Positions 8,801-15,969 of a stretch of 31,226 nucleotides of DNA are shown in pieces. The notes beneath the pieces were generated by a model. The model was not told the DNA's origin. It searched no databases and saw nothing but the letters and a program-made list of their open reading frames with translations. The first letter of the stretch is position 1; every line of letters begins with the position of its first letter. The position numbers were made by a program, and so were the translations under genes. Origin of the DNA: Dechloromonas sp. (GTDB taxonomy: Bacteria; Pseudomonadota; Gammaproteobacteria; Burkholderiales; Rhodocyclaceae). The stretch is taken from assembly GCA_017302355.1 (NCBI GenBank), contig JAFLDQ010000024.1, positions 1 to 31,226 of the forward strand, in the 5' to 3' direction.

Positions 8801-11800
8801 GGTTCGCTCGCCGGGGCTGGCACGGTGACCAAGACAGGCACCGGAACGACGACTCTGACGGTGGGCGCGGATGACACTGCGACGGTTTTCTCGGGGGTCA
8901 TCCAGAACCCGACGGGAACCCTCAACCTGACCAAGACAGGTGCAGGCACGCTGACGCTGTCAGGCGCCAACACCTACAGAGGCGTCACGAATGTGAACGC
9001 CGGCACCTTGGTCGCCGCCAACGCCTCGGCGCTCGGGGCGGCCACGGCCGGAGTTACGGTCGCCAATGGCGCGACGCTGGGGATGCAAGGCGGGATCACC
9101 GTCGGCGCGGAGGCGCTCAGCCTGAGCGGCACGGGGGTCGCCGGCGACGGGGCGCTGCGCAACCTGAGCGGCAACAACACCTGGGGCGGCACGGTGACGC
9201 TGGCCGGCAACGCAGAAATCCAGTCCGATGCGGGGACGCTGACACTGAGCGCTGCCAATTCGGTCACCGGGGCGACGCGGAACCTGACGGTCGACGGCAC
9301 GGGCAATACGGCGATCAACGGCACGATCACGACCACCAGCGGGGCGCTGATCAAGAACGGCACCGGCACGCTGACCCTGTCGGGCGCAAACACCGCGTAT
9401 GCCGGGGCGATCTCGGTCAATGCGGGCACCCTTGCCGTGACGGCGAACAACGCGCTTGGCACCACTGCCGCGGGAACGGCGGTGGCCAACGGGGCGACGC
9501 TCGATTTCCGCAATGTTGCCTACGCGACCGGCGAAGCGGTCACGCTCAACGGCGGTAGCCTGGCGACGAGTGCGGGCACGAGCAGTTTCGCCGGTCCGGT
9601 GACACTGGGTGCGAACAGCAACGTTGACGTCGCTGGTACGCAATTGACGCTATCGGGCGCGATCGGTGGTGCTGGGTTCGGCATCAACAAGCAGGGCAAT
9701 GGCGCGCTCGTTCTCTCGGGGAACAATACCTACACCGGGGCAACCAACATCAACGCCGGGACGCTGACCGCTACCGGCGGCAATGCCATAGCGGACGCAT
9801 CGCAGGTCAATTTGGCCGATGTGGCTGGCGCCACCCTCGGTCTTGCCGGCAACGAAACCATCGGGAATCTCGCGGGCGGCGGCGCCAGCGGCGGCAACGT
9901 CACGCTGGGAGGCAACACGCTGACGGTCAACCAGACCGCGGCTACGACTTACGCCGGGGTCATCAGCGGCACCGGCGACCTGACCAAGACGGGAACAGAC
10001 ACACTGACGCTGGCCGGCAGCAACACCTATACCGGCATGACCAACATCAATGCCGGGGCGCTGGTCGCCGCCAACGCCGCAGCGCTCGGTGCGCCGGCCG
10101 GGGGCACCAGTGTCGGCAGCAACGCACGCCTGATCATCGACGGGGTGGCCATTGGCGCCGAGCCGGTGACGTTGAACGGGCCGGGGTTGTTTGGCGCCGG
10201 CGCGATCACCTCGAACGGGAATGCGTCGCTCACCGGTCCGATCACCCTCGCCGCCGATTCCATCGTCGCGCCCAACAGCGGGTCGGTCTTGACCCTGGCC
10301 GGGGCAATCGACGGCGCCTTCGCACTGACAAAACAGGGGCTCGGCACGCTCGTCCTGAACGGCGCGGTCGGCGGCACGACGGCGCTGACCAGCCTGACGA
10401 CCAGTGCCGGCGGCGCGACGGCCATCGGCGGCGGCCTGGTCCGGACGAGCGGCAATCAGACCTACAACGACACCGTTTCGCTGGGCGCGCCGACGACGCT
10501 CGCGACCACCGCCAATGGCAGCATCACGGCGAACGGCAGCGTCGCCGCCAACGGCAACGCGCTGGCCCTGAGCGCGGGCGCCGGCAACGTCACGATGCAG
10601 AATGCGGCCAACGACTTTGCCAGCGTCGCCATCGCCGCGGCCACCAACGTCGCCCTGCGCGACGCCAATGCCATCGACCTCGGCGCCTCGGCCATCGGCG
10701 CAAATCTGGCGCTTACCGCGGGCGGTGCGGTCACCGACTCCGGCGCCCTCACCGTGGCCGGCGCCACGGCGCTCAACGCCGGGACCAACGACATCACGCT
10801 CGACAACGCCAACGACTTCCGCGGCAACGTCGCCGTTCAGTCGGGCGGGAATGTCCGCTTGAACGACATCAACGACCTGACACTGGATTTGTCCGGTTTC
10901 AGCACGTTGACCGCAACCGCCGGCGGCACGCTGACGCTGGCCGGCAGGCTGACCGCGAGCGGCGCCGGCGATGCCATTGTTCTTTCCGGCGGCCGCTTCG
11001 TGAACAACGCCGGCGCCACGGCGCTGTCGGCGCCCAACGGCCGCTGGCTGGTCTGGTCGAGCAACCCCAACCCGTTCGCCGGCGCGACCCCCGACAACCC
11101 CGGCGGACTGGCTTACGACTTCCGGCAGTACAACGCGTTTTTTGGCGTCACCCCGGTGGCTCAGCCCACCGGCAACGGCTTCCTCTACACGCTGGCCCCG
11201 ACCATCACCCCTGGCCTGACCGGCACGGTGAGCAAGGTCTATGACGCGACGACGACCGCGACACTGGCGCCTGGCAATTTCACCGCGAGCGGCGCGGTCG
11301 GCGGCGACACGGTGACGCTGAGCGCCGCCAGCGCCAGCTACGACAACAGGAACGTCGGCACCGGCAAGACCGTCACCGCAACCGGGATCACCGCCAGCGC
11401 CAGCAACGGTACGGCCACGGTCTACGGCTACACGGTCTCGCCGACGACAGCGAGTGCGAATATCGGCCAAATAACACCGGCGGCGCTGACCGTGGCCTCG
11501 ATCGCCGCAGTCAACACGACCTACGGCACGCCGGCGGCCACCGGCGCGGTCAGCCTGAACGGCGTGATCGGTGGCGACGTTGTGACCAGCACGGCCGGCA
11601 TCGTCGGCCCGGCCTACAGCACGAGCGGCAACCTCAACGCGGGCAGCTACGCGCAGAGCGCCGGCAGCCTGTCCGGCGCCGATGCTGGCAACTACACCCT
11701 CACTCCCTTCACCACGCCGGCCAACAACTACACCGTCGCCCAGTTGGCGCTGACCGGGACGGCAATCGCCGCGTCGGGCTCGACCTACGGCGCGCCGCTC

Positions 11801-12709
11801 ACTCCCGGGGCGGTGAGCTTCGGCAACGTGATCGCCGGCGACGCCGTGACCAGCACGACCAGCGTCAACACCGCGACGCTGAGCAGCAGCGGCAACCCCG
11901 TCGTCGGCAGCTACACGCAGATGGCGGGCGCCCTCGCCGGCGCGGATGCGGCCAACTACAGCTTTGCCGGCTACACGACGCCGGCCGCCAACTACACCAT
12001 CAGTCCGCTGGCGCTTACCGGCAGCATTACGGCCAGCGACAAGACTTACGACAGCGCCACGGCGGCGACCATTGCCAGCCGCAGCCTGAGCGGCGTGATC
12101 GGCGGCGACAGTGTCGTCTACACCGGTGGCACGGCCACCTTCGCCGACAGGAACGCCGGCGCCGCGAAAACCGTCACCGCCACCGGCCTCTGGCTATCTG
12201 GCACCGATGCCGGCAACTACACGGTCAATGCTACCGCCACCACCACTGCCAGTATCACGCCGGCGCCGCTCGTCATCACCGCCAATGACGCACAGCGCCC
12301 GGTCAACACGCCGAACCCGCCGTTTTCCGCGACCTATTCCGGGTTCGTCGGCGGCGAGACGCCGGCGGTGCTGAATGGCATCCTCTCGCTCGCGACGCCC
12401 GCGACGCTGGCCTCTCCTGCCGGCATCTACACGATTACTCCGCATGGCCAGTCTTCGGGCAATTACGCCATCACCTACGTGGATGGCAGACTGACGATCC
12501 AGGGCGGTCCGGTCGTCACCCTGCCGGTCTTCCCGCGCGAGGTGGTCAGCCAGCAGGCGATCGGCGCACAGTACACGGATCCGACCGTGCCGACCAATGC
12601 CCTGACCGCCCTGCACTACACCTTCGTCGACCACGACGACGCCCAGGACGGGAAAGTCGCCGCCAGCGTGGTGCGCGTCATCGGTTCGGGGATCCGCCTG
12701 CCGAACTGA
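5900..12709 (+). CDS. Giant TpsA exoprotein with PATR and YDG/MBG repeats
   Basis: This 2269-residue protein is the likely cargo of the transporter upstream. It starts with an extended signal peptide region (MNRAYRLVWNEERNSWV, then KRGRVKR and a hydrophobic core to about residue 52). The TPS secretion domain follows at about 55-300 and contains INWQNFDIG, FLINPSGVLFGKGA and VGGLVAST. At about 611-1390 there are at least eight copies of a beta-strand unit of the PATR type (LTKTGAGTLTLSGANTYTG) spaced about 100 residues apart. A less regular stretch follows. The last 500 residues hold YDG units (SKVYDATTTAT near 1780, DKTYDSATAAT near 2047) and MBG-like units (TYGTPAATGAV, TYGAPLTPGAV). No cysteine was seen on reading through. 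It is probably a long cell-surface or released beta-helix acting as an adhesin. The ligand is unknown. Confidence 0.93.
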   Translation: MNRAYRLVWNEERNSWVAAPETASARGKRGRVKRSAATLLLTLAFGSHATLAADLAPGALPGGGQVTAGQASISSSGANMAIDQGSQRAIINWQNFDIGSQASVTFRQPDASAVALNRVSGPTASRIEGQLTANGQVFLINPSGVLFGKGARVHVGGLVASTLNIRDDDFLSGNFVFSGNGGSIANEGRITAAPGGYLAFISPAIANSGAVSAPQGTVAMGAGERVRLNFAGDRLVGLDVSAAAIDTLIENRQAIRAEGGAILLTAAGAEAVTRGVINNSGVLEASSLTSDGGRIVLTAGNDITLGAGSTVAVDGKKGGEITVQARTGTLLADGSLAARGAAGKGGDIQLLGHQVGLVNAAQVDASGATGGGTVLVGGDYQGANAGVQNAFRTYVGPQATITADALQQGDGGKVIVWADDATRFYGSISARGGSQSGNGGFVETSGKEYLEANGSVDASAPAGLAGQWLLDPRNITINTAGPTSGGTALPNFDATADNAVVDRDDIQTSLNTGTNVTITTGSTGTQAGNITVASAIAKTAGGNATLTLNAANNIVFNSGANVGSTAGQLGFTLNAGGGINNLRGVSLNGGTLTLNAAGAVTQSSPITGNTTVVKNGAGTFTLSQSNTYTGATTVNAGTLALGASNVLANGSSLVVNGGTFNIANRSDTVAGVQLLSGAITGTTGTLTSTSAYDVQAGTVSARLGGTAGLTKTTSGTVTLSGANTYTGATNINAGTLALGASNIIANASAVTVAAGATFDLAGYSETIGSLAGAGTVTKTGAGATTLTAGADNTSTTFSGVIQNPTGTLNLTKTGAGTLTLSGANTYTGVTTINGGALTAAGGSAIADTSQVTLANTAGATLNLANSETIGNLSGGGTTGGNVTLGANTLTVNQAGTTTYGGVLSGAGGLTKAGAGTLTLSGNNAYAGATSINAGTLTLGNSNRIADASAVTVAAGATFNLAGYSETIGSLAGAGTVTKTGTGTTTLTVGADDTATVFSGVIQNPTGTLNLTKTGAGTLTLSGANTYRGVTNVNAGTLVAANASALGAATAGVTVANGATLGMQGGITVGAEALSLSGTGVAGDGALRNLSGNNTWGGTVTLAGNAEIQSDAGTLTLSAANSVTGATRNLTVDGTGNTAINGTITTTSGALIKNGTGTLTLSGANTAYAGAISVNAGTLAVTANNALGTTAAGTAVANGATLDFRNVAYATGEAVTLNGGSLATSAGTSSFAGPVTLGANSNVDVAGTQLTLSGAIGGAGFGINKQGNGALVLSGNNTYTGATNINAGTLTATGGNAIADASQVNLADVAGATLGLAGNETIGNLAGGGASGGNVTLGGNTLTVNQTAATTYAGVISGTGDLTKTGTDTLTLAGSNTYTGMTNINAGALVAANAAALGAPAGGTSVGSNARLIIDGVAIGAEPVTLNGPGLFGAGAITSNGNASLTGPITLAADSIVAPNSGSVLTLAGAIDGAFALTKQGLGTLVLNGAVGGTTALTSLTTSAGGATAIGGGLVRTSGNQTYNDTVSLGAPTTLATTANGSITANGSVAANGNALALSAGAGNVTMQNAANDFASVAIAAATNVALRDANAIDLGASAIGANLALTAGGAVTDSGALTVAGATALNAGTNDITLDNANDFRGNVAVQSGGNVRLNDINDLTLDLSGFSTLTATAGGTLTLAGRLTASGAGDAIVLSGGRFVNNAGATALSAPNGRWLVWSSNPNPFAGATPDNPGGLAYDFRQYNAFFGVTPVAQPTGNGFLYTLAPTITPGLTGTVSKVYDATTTATLAPGNFTASGAVGGDTVTLSAASASYDNRNVGTGKTVTATGITASASNGTATVYGYTVSPTTASANIGQITPAALTVASIAAVNTTYGTPAATGAVSLNGVIGGDVVTSTAGIVGPAYSTSGNLNAGSYAQSAGSLSGADAGNYTLTPFTTPANNYTVAQLALTGTAIAASGSTYGAPLTPGAVSFGNVIAGDAVTSTTSVNTATLSSSGNPVVGSYTQMAGALAGADAANYSFAGYTTPAANYTISPLALTGSITASDKTYDSATAATIASRSLSGVIGGDSVVYTGGTATFADRNAGAAKTVTATGLWLSGTDAGNYTVNATATTTASITPAPLVITANDAQRPVNTPNPPFSATYSGFVGGETPAVLNGILSLATPATLASPAGIYTITPHGQSSGNYAITYVDGRLTIQGGPVVTLPVFPREVVSQQAIGAQYTDPTVPTNALTALHYTFVDHDDAQDGKVAASVVRVIGSGIRLPN
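8074..8393 (+). repeat. Long near-identical DNA repeat in tpsA, copy A
   Basis: This block matches 8674-8993 at an exact offset of 600 bases, or 200 codons. Identity is highest from about 8150. The runs encoding GYSETIGSLAGAGTVTKTG and FSGVIQNPTGTLNLTKTGAG are nearly base-for-base the same. It is a likely site for recombination that changes the number of repeats. Confidence 0.75.
8674..8993 (+). repeat. Long near-identical DNA repeat in tpsA, copy B
   Basis: This is the partner of 8074-8393. The offset is exactly 600 bases, with no indels visible in the best-matching part. That fits a fairly recent duplication of two PATR units. Confidence 0.75.
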
Positions 12710-12715
12710 CGCCCG

Positions 12716-13645
12716 ATGCCTGGCAGGCAACCACTCGAGCCCAATCGGGAAATGCTGCAAGCCCCACACTCGCCCGCTATCCAGGTTCTCACCCACCCGC
12801 TCGCCTTCGTGTTGCGGGTGCTGAGAAACTTTCAGGCGCACCGCGGCTTCCTGCTGGCCGGGGCGATCGCCTACAACGCGCTGCTTTCCCTGATTCCGCT
12901 GCTGATTCTCAGCTTCATCGTGCTTTCGCAAGTGGTATCGCCCACCGTAGTGCTGGAAACCCTTGAACACTATCTGGAATGGCTGGTGCCCAGCCAGTCG
13001 CATGCCGTCCTCGACGAATTGTCGCGCTTTCTCGAGCAGCACGTCGCCATCGGCAGCGCGCTGCTCGCCACCATGTTCTTCTTCAGTTCGCTGACCTTCT
13101 CGGCGCTCAACCAGGCGATGGCGGTCATCTTCGGGCATCGCGAGATGGCCGACCAGCGTTCTTCGCTGCTGTCGTTGCTGCTGCCTTTCGCCTTCGTCGC
13201 CCTGCTCGGCGTCGGCCTGCTCGCGGTGACGCTGATCTCGATCGTCGTGCAGACCCTGGTGCCCGACAGCATCCTTGTATTCGGCCGCAACTGGTACCTG
13301 CCCGGCCTGTCCGGCACCCTCCTCCATCTGCTCGGTCTGGCCGCCGAAGCGCTGATGATCGCCGCGATCTACCATTTCTTGCCGGTCGGCCGGATCGCCT
13401 TGCGTTACGCGCTGGTGGGCGGCGTCACGGCGACCGCGCTATGGGAAATCATTCGCCATGTGCTGGTCTGGTATTTCAACGGCCTGTCGACCGCCAGCGT
13501 GGTTTACGGCTCGCTGACCAGCGCCGTCGTCATCCTGTTCAGCCTGGAAATCGCCGCCACGCTGCTGTTGCTCGGCGCCGAAGTGATCGCCGAGTACGAA
13601 CGGCTGGAGCATCCTGCTGCGGACCTGCCGGCCCGGCCGGAGTAA
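12716..13645 (+). CDS. YihY/BrkB-family inner-membrane protein (UPF0761)
   Basis: The 309-residue protein has about six membrane segments and the family's N-terminal pattern (LLAGAIAYNALLSLIPLLILSF). YLPGLSGTLLHLL and the C-terminal run WEIIRHVLVWYF, then YGSLTSAVVILFSLEIAATLLLLGAEV, also fit. Family members were once called ribonuclease BN, but that activity belongs to another gene, and the function here is unknown. The first ATG at 12716 lies six bases after the tpsA stop with no clear ribosome site. An ATG at 12752 follows a weak purine run and may be the true start. It could be read through from tpsA. Confidence 0.88.
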   Translation: MPGRQPLEPNREMLQAPHSPAIQVLTHPLAFVLRVLRNFQAHRGFLLAGAIAYNALLSLIPLLILSFIVLSQVVSPTVVLETLEHYLEWLVPSQSHAVLDELSRFLEQHVAIGSALLATMFFFSSLTFSALNQAMAVIFGHREMADQRSSLLSLLLPFAFVALLGVGLLAVTLISIVVQTLVPDSILVFGRNWYLPGLSGTLLHLLGLAAEALMIAAIYHFLPVGRIALRYALVGGVTATALWEIIRHVLVWYFNGLSTASVVYGSLTSAVVILFSLEIAATLLLLGAEVIAEYERLEHPAADLPARPE

Positions 13646-13660
13646 GCCGACGGCAGGCGC

Positions 13661-13894
13661 CTACGGGGCCGGTTTGGCAAGCTGGCTCTTGACGATCGGC
13701 CCGACGGCGTTCCAGGCCCACGATCCCGCCGCCGCCACCAGCGCGGCGCCGATGACCAACTGGATCAGCAGGACGATCAGGTCGTGCTGCTGGCGGCTCA
13801 TCTTGCGCCCCGGATTGGTGGCGCCGCAGCCGGGACAGGCTTCGGCCGAGGTATCGACGGTGTGGCCGCAGGCGCGGCATGGAACGAGCGACAT
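13661..13894 (-). CDS. Small zinc-ribbon membrane protein, copy 1
   Basis: This 77-residue protein has a zinc ribbon at its N-terminus (CRACG and CPGCG, four cysteines as C-x2-C ... C-x2-C). One membrane segment follows at about 38-65 (LIVLLIQLVIGAALVAAAGSWAW). A purine-rich ribosome site (AGGGGG) precedes the ATG, and a TATAAT box lies further upstream. A second, nearly identical gene lies at 15552-15788. The two proteins differ at only a few positions, mainly at the C-terminus. The function is unknown. It may sense or bind metal at the inner membrane, but that is a guess from the domain layout. Confidence 0.82.
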   Translation of the reverse strand: MSLVPCRACGHTVDTSAEACPGCGATNPGRKMSRQQHDLIVLLIQLVIGAALVAAAGSWAWNAVGPIVKSQLAKPAP

Positions 13895-14035
13895 GGTTTC
13901 CCCCTATGATGGGCGGATTATAGGCCGGAGCTGCCGCGCCCGTGCGTGATAGCATTCGCCGCCATGAATCCGCCCCGCCTGCCCCCCGCCATCCTGCTCA
14001 TGGGCCCGACCGCCTCGGGCAAGACGGCGGTGGCC
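13670..14035. repeat. Segmental duplication, upstream copy (zinc-ribbon gene plus miaA 5' end)
   Basis: This stretch covers the zinc-ribbon gene, its upstream region and the first codons of miaA. It is repeated at about 15566-15925 in the same order and orientation, with scattered substitutions and a one-base change in a C run upstream of the zinc-ribbon ATG. The distance between copies is about 1.9 kb. Edges were set by eye and may be off by several bases. Confidence 0.85.
13917..13922 (-). promoter_or_regulatory. -10 box (TATAAT) for zinc-ribbon gene copy 1
   Basis: A perfect TATAAT on the minus strand lies 22 bases before the zinc-ribbon ATG. No strong -35 was found. The following bases (CCGCCCAT) match those after the mutL -10 box, which suggests a common local promoter style. 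Confidence 0.45.
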
Positions 14036-14908
14036 ATGGCGCTCGCCGGCCGTTTTCCGGTCGAGTTGATCAGTGTCGATTCGGCGCAGGTCTTCCGCGA
14101 CATGGACATCGGCACCGCCAAGCCGGACCGCGCGACGCTGGCCCGTTACCCGCACCGCCTGATCGACCTCGTTTCGCCCGAGGAGAGCTACTCCGCCGCC
14201 CGCTTCCGCGCCGACGCGCTGGCGGCGATGGCCGAAATCACCGCCGCCGGCAAGGCGCCGCTACTGGTCGGCGGAACGATGCTCTATTTCCGCGCCCTGC
14301 TGCACGGGCTGGCCGACCTGCCACCGGCCGATGCGGCGCTGCGCGCCGAAATCGACGCCGAAGCCGCCGCCGCGGGCTGGCCGGCGCTGCACGCGAAATT
14401 GGCCCTGTTCGACCCGTCGACCGCGGCAAGGCTGCATCCGGCCGACAGCCAGCGCATCCAGCGCGCGCTGGAGATCTGCCGCCTGAGCGGGCGGCCGATG
14501 TCGGAGCTGCTGGCCGCAAGCGAGCGCCAGCGGCCGCCCTACGATCTCCTGACGATCGGCCTGCTGCCATCCGGGCGCGCCGTGCTGCACGAACGCATCG
14601 CCCGCCGCTTCGACGCGATGTTGCTCGCCGGCCTCGACGACGAAGTGCGCGCGCTGCGCCGGAAATACCGCCTGAACCCCGGCCTGCCGTCGATGCGCTG
14701 CGTCGGCTACCGCCAGGCGTGGGAAGCGCAGGAAGGCCTCATCCCGCCCAGGGAACTGCGCGACCGCGGCATCTTCGCCACGCGCCAGCTGGCCAAGCGC
14801 CAGATCACCTGGCTGAGCAATTCCTTGACCGCCGAGAAGGTCGATTGCCTCGACCCCTCGCTGGCCGCCAAGGTCGCCGCGCGGGTCGCCCGCTTTCTCG
14901 GCGACTGA
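13964..14908 (+). CDS. miaA: tRNA dimethylallyltransferase MiaA
   Basis: MiaA adds a dimethylallyl group to A37 of tRNAs that read UNN codons. The 314-residue protein has the P-loop GPTASGKT near residue 14. It then has [39 protein letters not shown] and the [14 protein letters not shown] motif, with the C-terminal part YRQAWE and [12 protein letters not shown]. The ATG at 13964 was chosen because the protein then begins [21 protein letters not shown], as in the family. An in-frame GTG at 13946 is less likely. A collapsed second copy lies at 15859-15969. The gene is divergent from zinc-ribbon copy 1. Confidence 0.96.
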   Translation: MNPPRLPPAILLMGPTASGKTAVAMALAGRFPVELISVDSAQVFRDMDIGTAKPDRATLARYPHRLIDLVSPEESYSAARFRADALAAMAEITAAGKAPLLVGGTMLYFRALLHGLADLPPADAALRAEIDAEAAAAGWPALHAKLALFDPSTAARLHPADSQRIQRALEICRLSGRPMSELLAASERQRPPYDLLTIGLLPSGRAVLHERIARRFDAMLLAGLDDEVRALRRKYRLNPGLPSMRCVGYRQAWEAQEGLIPPRELRDRGIFATRQLAKRQITWLSNSLTAEKVDCLDPSLAAKVAARVARFLGD

Positions 14909-14911
14909 TGC

Positions 14912-14931
14912 GCGCGCGCCATGGCTGGCGC
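14912..14931 (+). terminator. GC-rich hairpin just after miaA, no U-tract
   Basis: A perfect eight-base stem (GCGCGCCA with TGGCGCGC) and a four-base loop begin four bases after the miaA stop codon. There is no following run of T, so it is not a classical intrinsic terminator. It may stop transcription weakly or protect the 3' end. The rest of 14932-15052 shows nothing recognisable. Confidence 0.35.
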
Positions 14932-15052
14932 GCCCGAAGCGCCGTTGCGGGTCGCCGGCCGCCTTGGCCCGTCCGGCAAGACTCCTGCCCCGCGGACGGC
15001 CATGCCCTCCACGCCGCCACGCCCTCCGCATGGACAGCCGGCGGCCCGTGAC

Positions 15053-15083
15053 GTATCCTTGACTCCCCTGCCAACAAGGATAC
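15053..15083 (+). promoter_or_regulatory. Inverted repeat that buries the ribosome site of the next gene
   Basis: A perfect nine-base inverted repeat (GTATCCTTG, 13-base loop, CAAGGATAC) ends nine bases before the ATG at 15093. The right arm contains AAGGA, the only good Shine-Dalgarno sequence for that gene. In RNA it would be paired with UCCUU of the left arm. It could be an RNA thermometer or another translation switch. Alternatively it could be a protein operator in DNA. Confidence 0.5.
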
Positions 15084-15092
15084 AGCGCCACC

Positions 15093-15509
15093 ATGAAACC
15101 TCTGGCCAGACTGGTCTCGAGCGCCCTGCTCTGCATATTCAGCATCGCCTGCACGCTGCCGGCGAGCGCCGGGGAAACCGCCGCACCGATCGCGGCCGCC
15201 GACCCGCGGCAAGGCAACAACATCGTCTGGCGCGGCGACGTCGATGGCACGATCGACATCGCGCTCCGCCATCGCAGCGTCCGCGTCCATGTCGTCTCCG
15301 GCCGCAGCCTGCGCCGGCAGCACCAGAACTATCGCGTGCACGGCTTCCTGCCCGCGCGCCCGCTGACCGTGCGCCTGGAAAACGTCGAAGGCCCGGGCGC
15401 CGTCGAGGTCACCCAGCAACCCGAGAAGGCGAACAACTTCACCGCCATCGTCCGCGTCACGAACACGGAACCCAGTCGCGCCGAATTCCGCTTCACCCTC
15501 GTCTGGTAG
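15093..15509 (+). CDS. Secreted protein of unknown function
   Basis: The product has 138 residues and a clear signal peptide (MKPLARLVSSALLCIFSIAC, then TLPASAGE), with likely cleavage after ASA near residue 26. The mature part of about 110 residues alternates polar and hydrophobic residues (HRSVRVHVVSG, LTVRLENVEG, FTAIVRVTN, AEFRFTLVW). That pattern suggests a beta-sandwich domain. I recognise no family. The gene sits between miaA and the second zinc-ribbon copy, inside the duplicated region but without a duplicate of its own. Translation may be controlled by the hairpin just upstream. Confidence 0.8.
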   Translation: MKPLARLVSSALLCIFSIACTLPASAGETAAPIAAADPRQGNNIVWRGDVDGTIDIALRHRSVRVHVVSGRSLRRQHQNYRVHGFLPARPLTVRLENVEGPGAVEVTQQPEKANNFTAIVRVTNTEPSRAEFRFTLVW

Positions 15510-15530
15510 GCCGGCCTCGCCGGGGCCGGT
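15510..15530 (+). terminator. GC hairpin directly after the secreted-protein gene
   Basis: CCGGCC (15511-15516) and GGCCGG (15524-15529) form a six-base stem one base after the stop codon. There is no T run, so the terminator role is only a suggestion. Confidence 0.3.
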
Positions 15531-15551
15531 CCGCCGCGCCCGGCTCGCCGT

Positions 15552-15788
15552 TCAGCCGTGCCCCGGCTTCGCCATCTGCTGCTTGACGATCGGCCCGACG
15601 GTGTTCCAGACCCACGATCCCGCCGCCACCACCAGCGCGGCGCCGATGACCAACTGGATCAGCAGGACGATCAGGTCGTGCTGCTGGCGGCTCATCCGGC
15701 GTCCCGGGTTGGTGGCGCCGCAGCCGGGACAGGCTTCGGCCGAGGTATCGACGGTGTGGCCGCAGGCGCGGCATGGAACGAGCGACAT
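15552..15788 (-). CDS. Small zinc-ribbon membrane protein, copy 2
   Basis: This 78-residue protein is nearly identical to the product of 13661-13894. It has the same four zinc-ribbon cysteines (CRACG, CPGCG), the same MSRQQHDLIVLLIQLVIGAA stretch and the same membrane segment. It differs by conservative changes (for example Lys to Arg after NPGR, Ala to Val in the membrane segment) and by its tail (KQQMAKPGHG). The open frame and mostly conservative changes suggest both copies are kept. Its upstream -10 box (TATAAT, 15817-15812) is also conserved. Confidence 0.82.
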   Translation of the reverse strand: MSLVPCRACGHTVDTSAEACPGCGATNPGRRMSRQQHDLIVLLIQLVIGAALVVAAGSWVWNTVGPIVKQQMAKPGHG

Positions 15789-15969
15789 GGTTTCCCCCCT
15801 ATGATGGGCGGATTATAGGCCGGAGTTGCCGCGCCCGTGCGTGATCGCATTCGCCGCCATGACTCCGTCCCGCCTGCCCCCCGCCATCCTGCTCGTCGAT
15901 CCGGCCGCCGCGGGCAAGGCGGCCGCCGGCAAGATCGGCGCGCGGGTCGCCCATCTTCTCCGCGCCTAA
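15566..15969. repeat. Segmental duplication, downstream copy with a deleted miaA
   Basis: Up to about 15925 this matches 13670-14035. The match then jumps to the 3' end of miaA: 15935-15972 resembles 14874-14911. The roughly 840 bases between are missing. The duplicated unit was therefore zinc-ribbon gene plus whole miaA, later reduced by an internal deletion. Confidence 0.82.
15859..15969 (+). pseudogene. Collapsed in-frame remnant of miaA (36 codons)
   Basis: The short frame starts [12 protein letters not shown], like MiaA, and ends GARVAHLLRA, like the MiaA tail ([10 protein letters not shown]). The whole catalytic body is absent. The P-loop GPTASGKT has become DPAAAGKA, so it cannot bind nucleotide as MiaA does. 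The frame is nevertheless uninterrupted from ATG to TAA, and its 5' region is conserved with true miaA. It overlaps the end of the RND pump gene on the other strand by four bases. It is most likely debris, though expression of a 36-residue peptide cannot be excluded. Confidence 0.75.

Larger units (their letters stand above)
7732..10110 (+). repeat. Array of eight beta-strand (PATR) repeats inside tpsA
   Basis: Repeat units begin near 7732, 8023, 8330, 8624, 8930, 9351, 9683 and 9980. Each carries the core pattern T/K-x-G-x-G-T-L-T-L-S-G-x-N-T-Y-x-G followed by a N-A-G-T-L segment. Spacing is about 300-420 bases. A ninth, weaker core (LTKQGLGTLVLNG) lies near 10325. The units are strongly related as DNA, which suggests growth by internal duplication. 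Confidence 0.8.

Noticed and set aside
9650..11470. 606-codon open frame opposite the tpsA repeats
   Set aside because: It mirrors the repeats on the coding strand and has no known domain, signal or ribosome site.
13616..13660. Terminator between yihY and the convergent zinc-ribbon gene
   Set aside because: CCGGCC-C-GGCCGG lies within the yihY coding end and has no adjacent T run.
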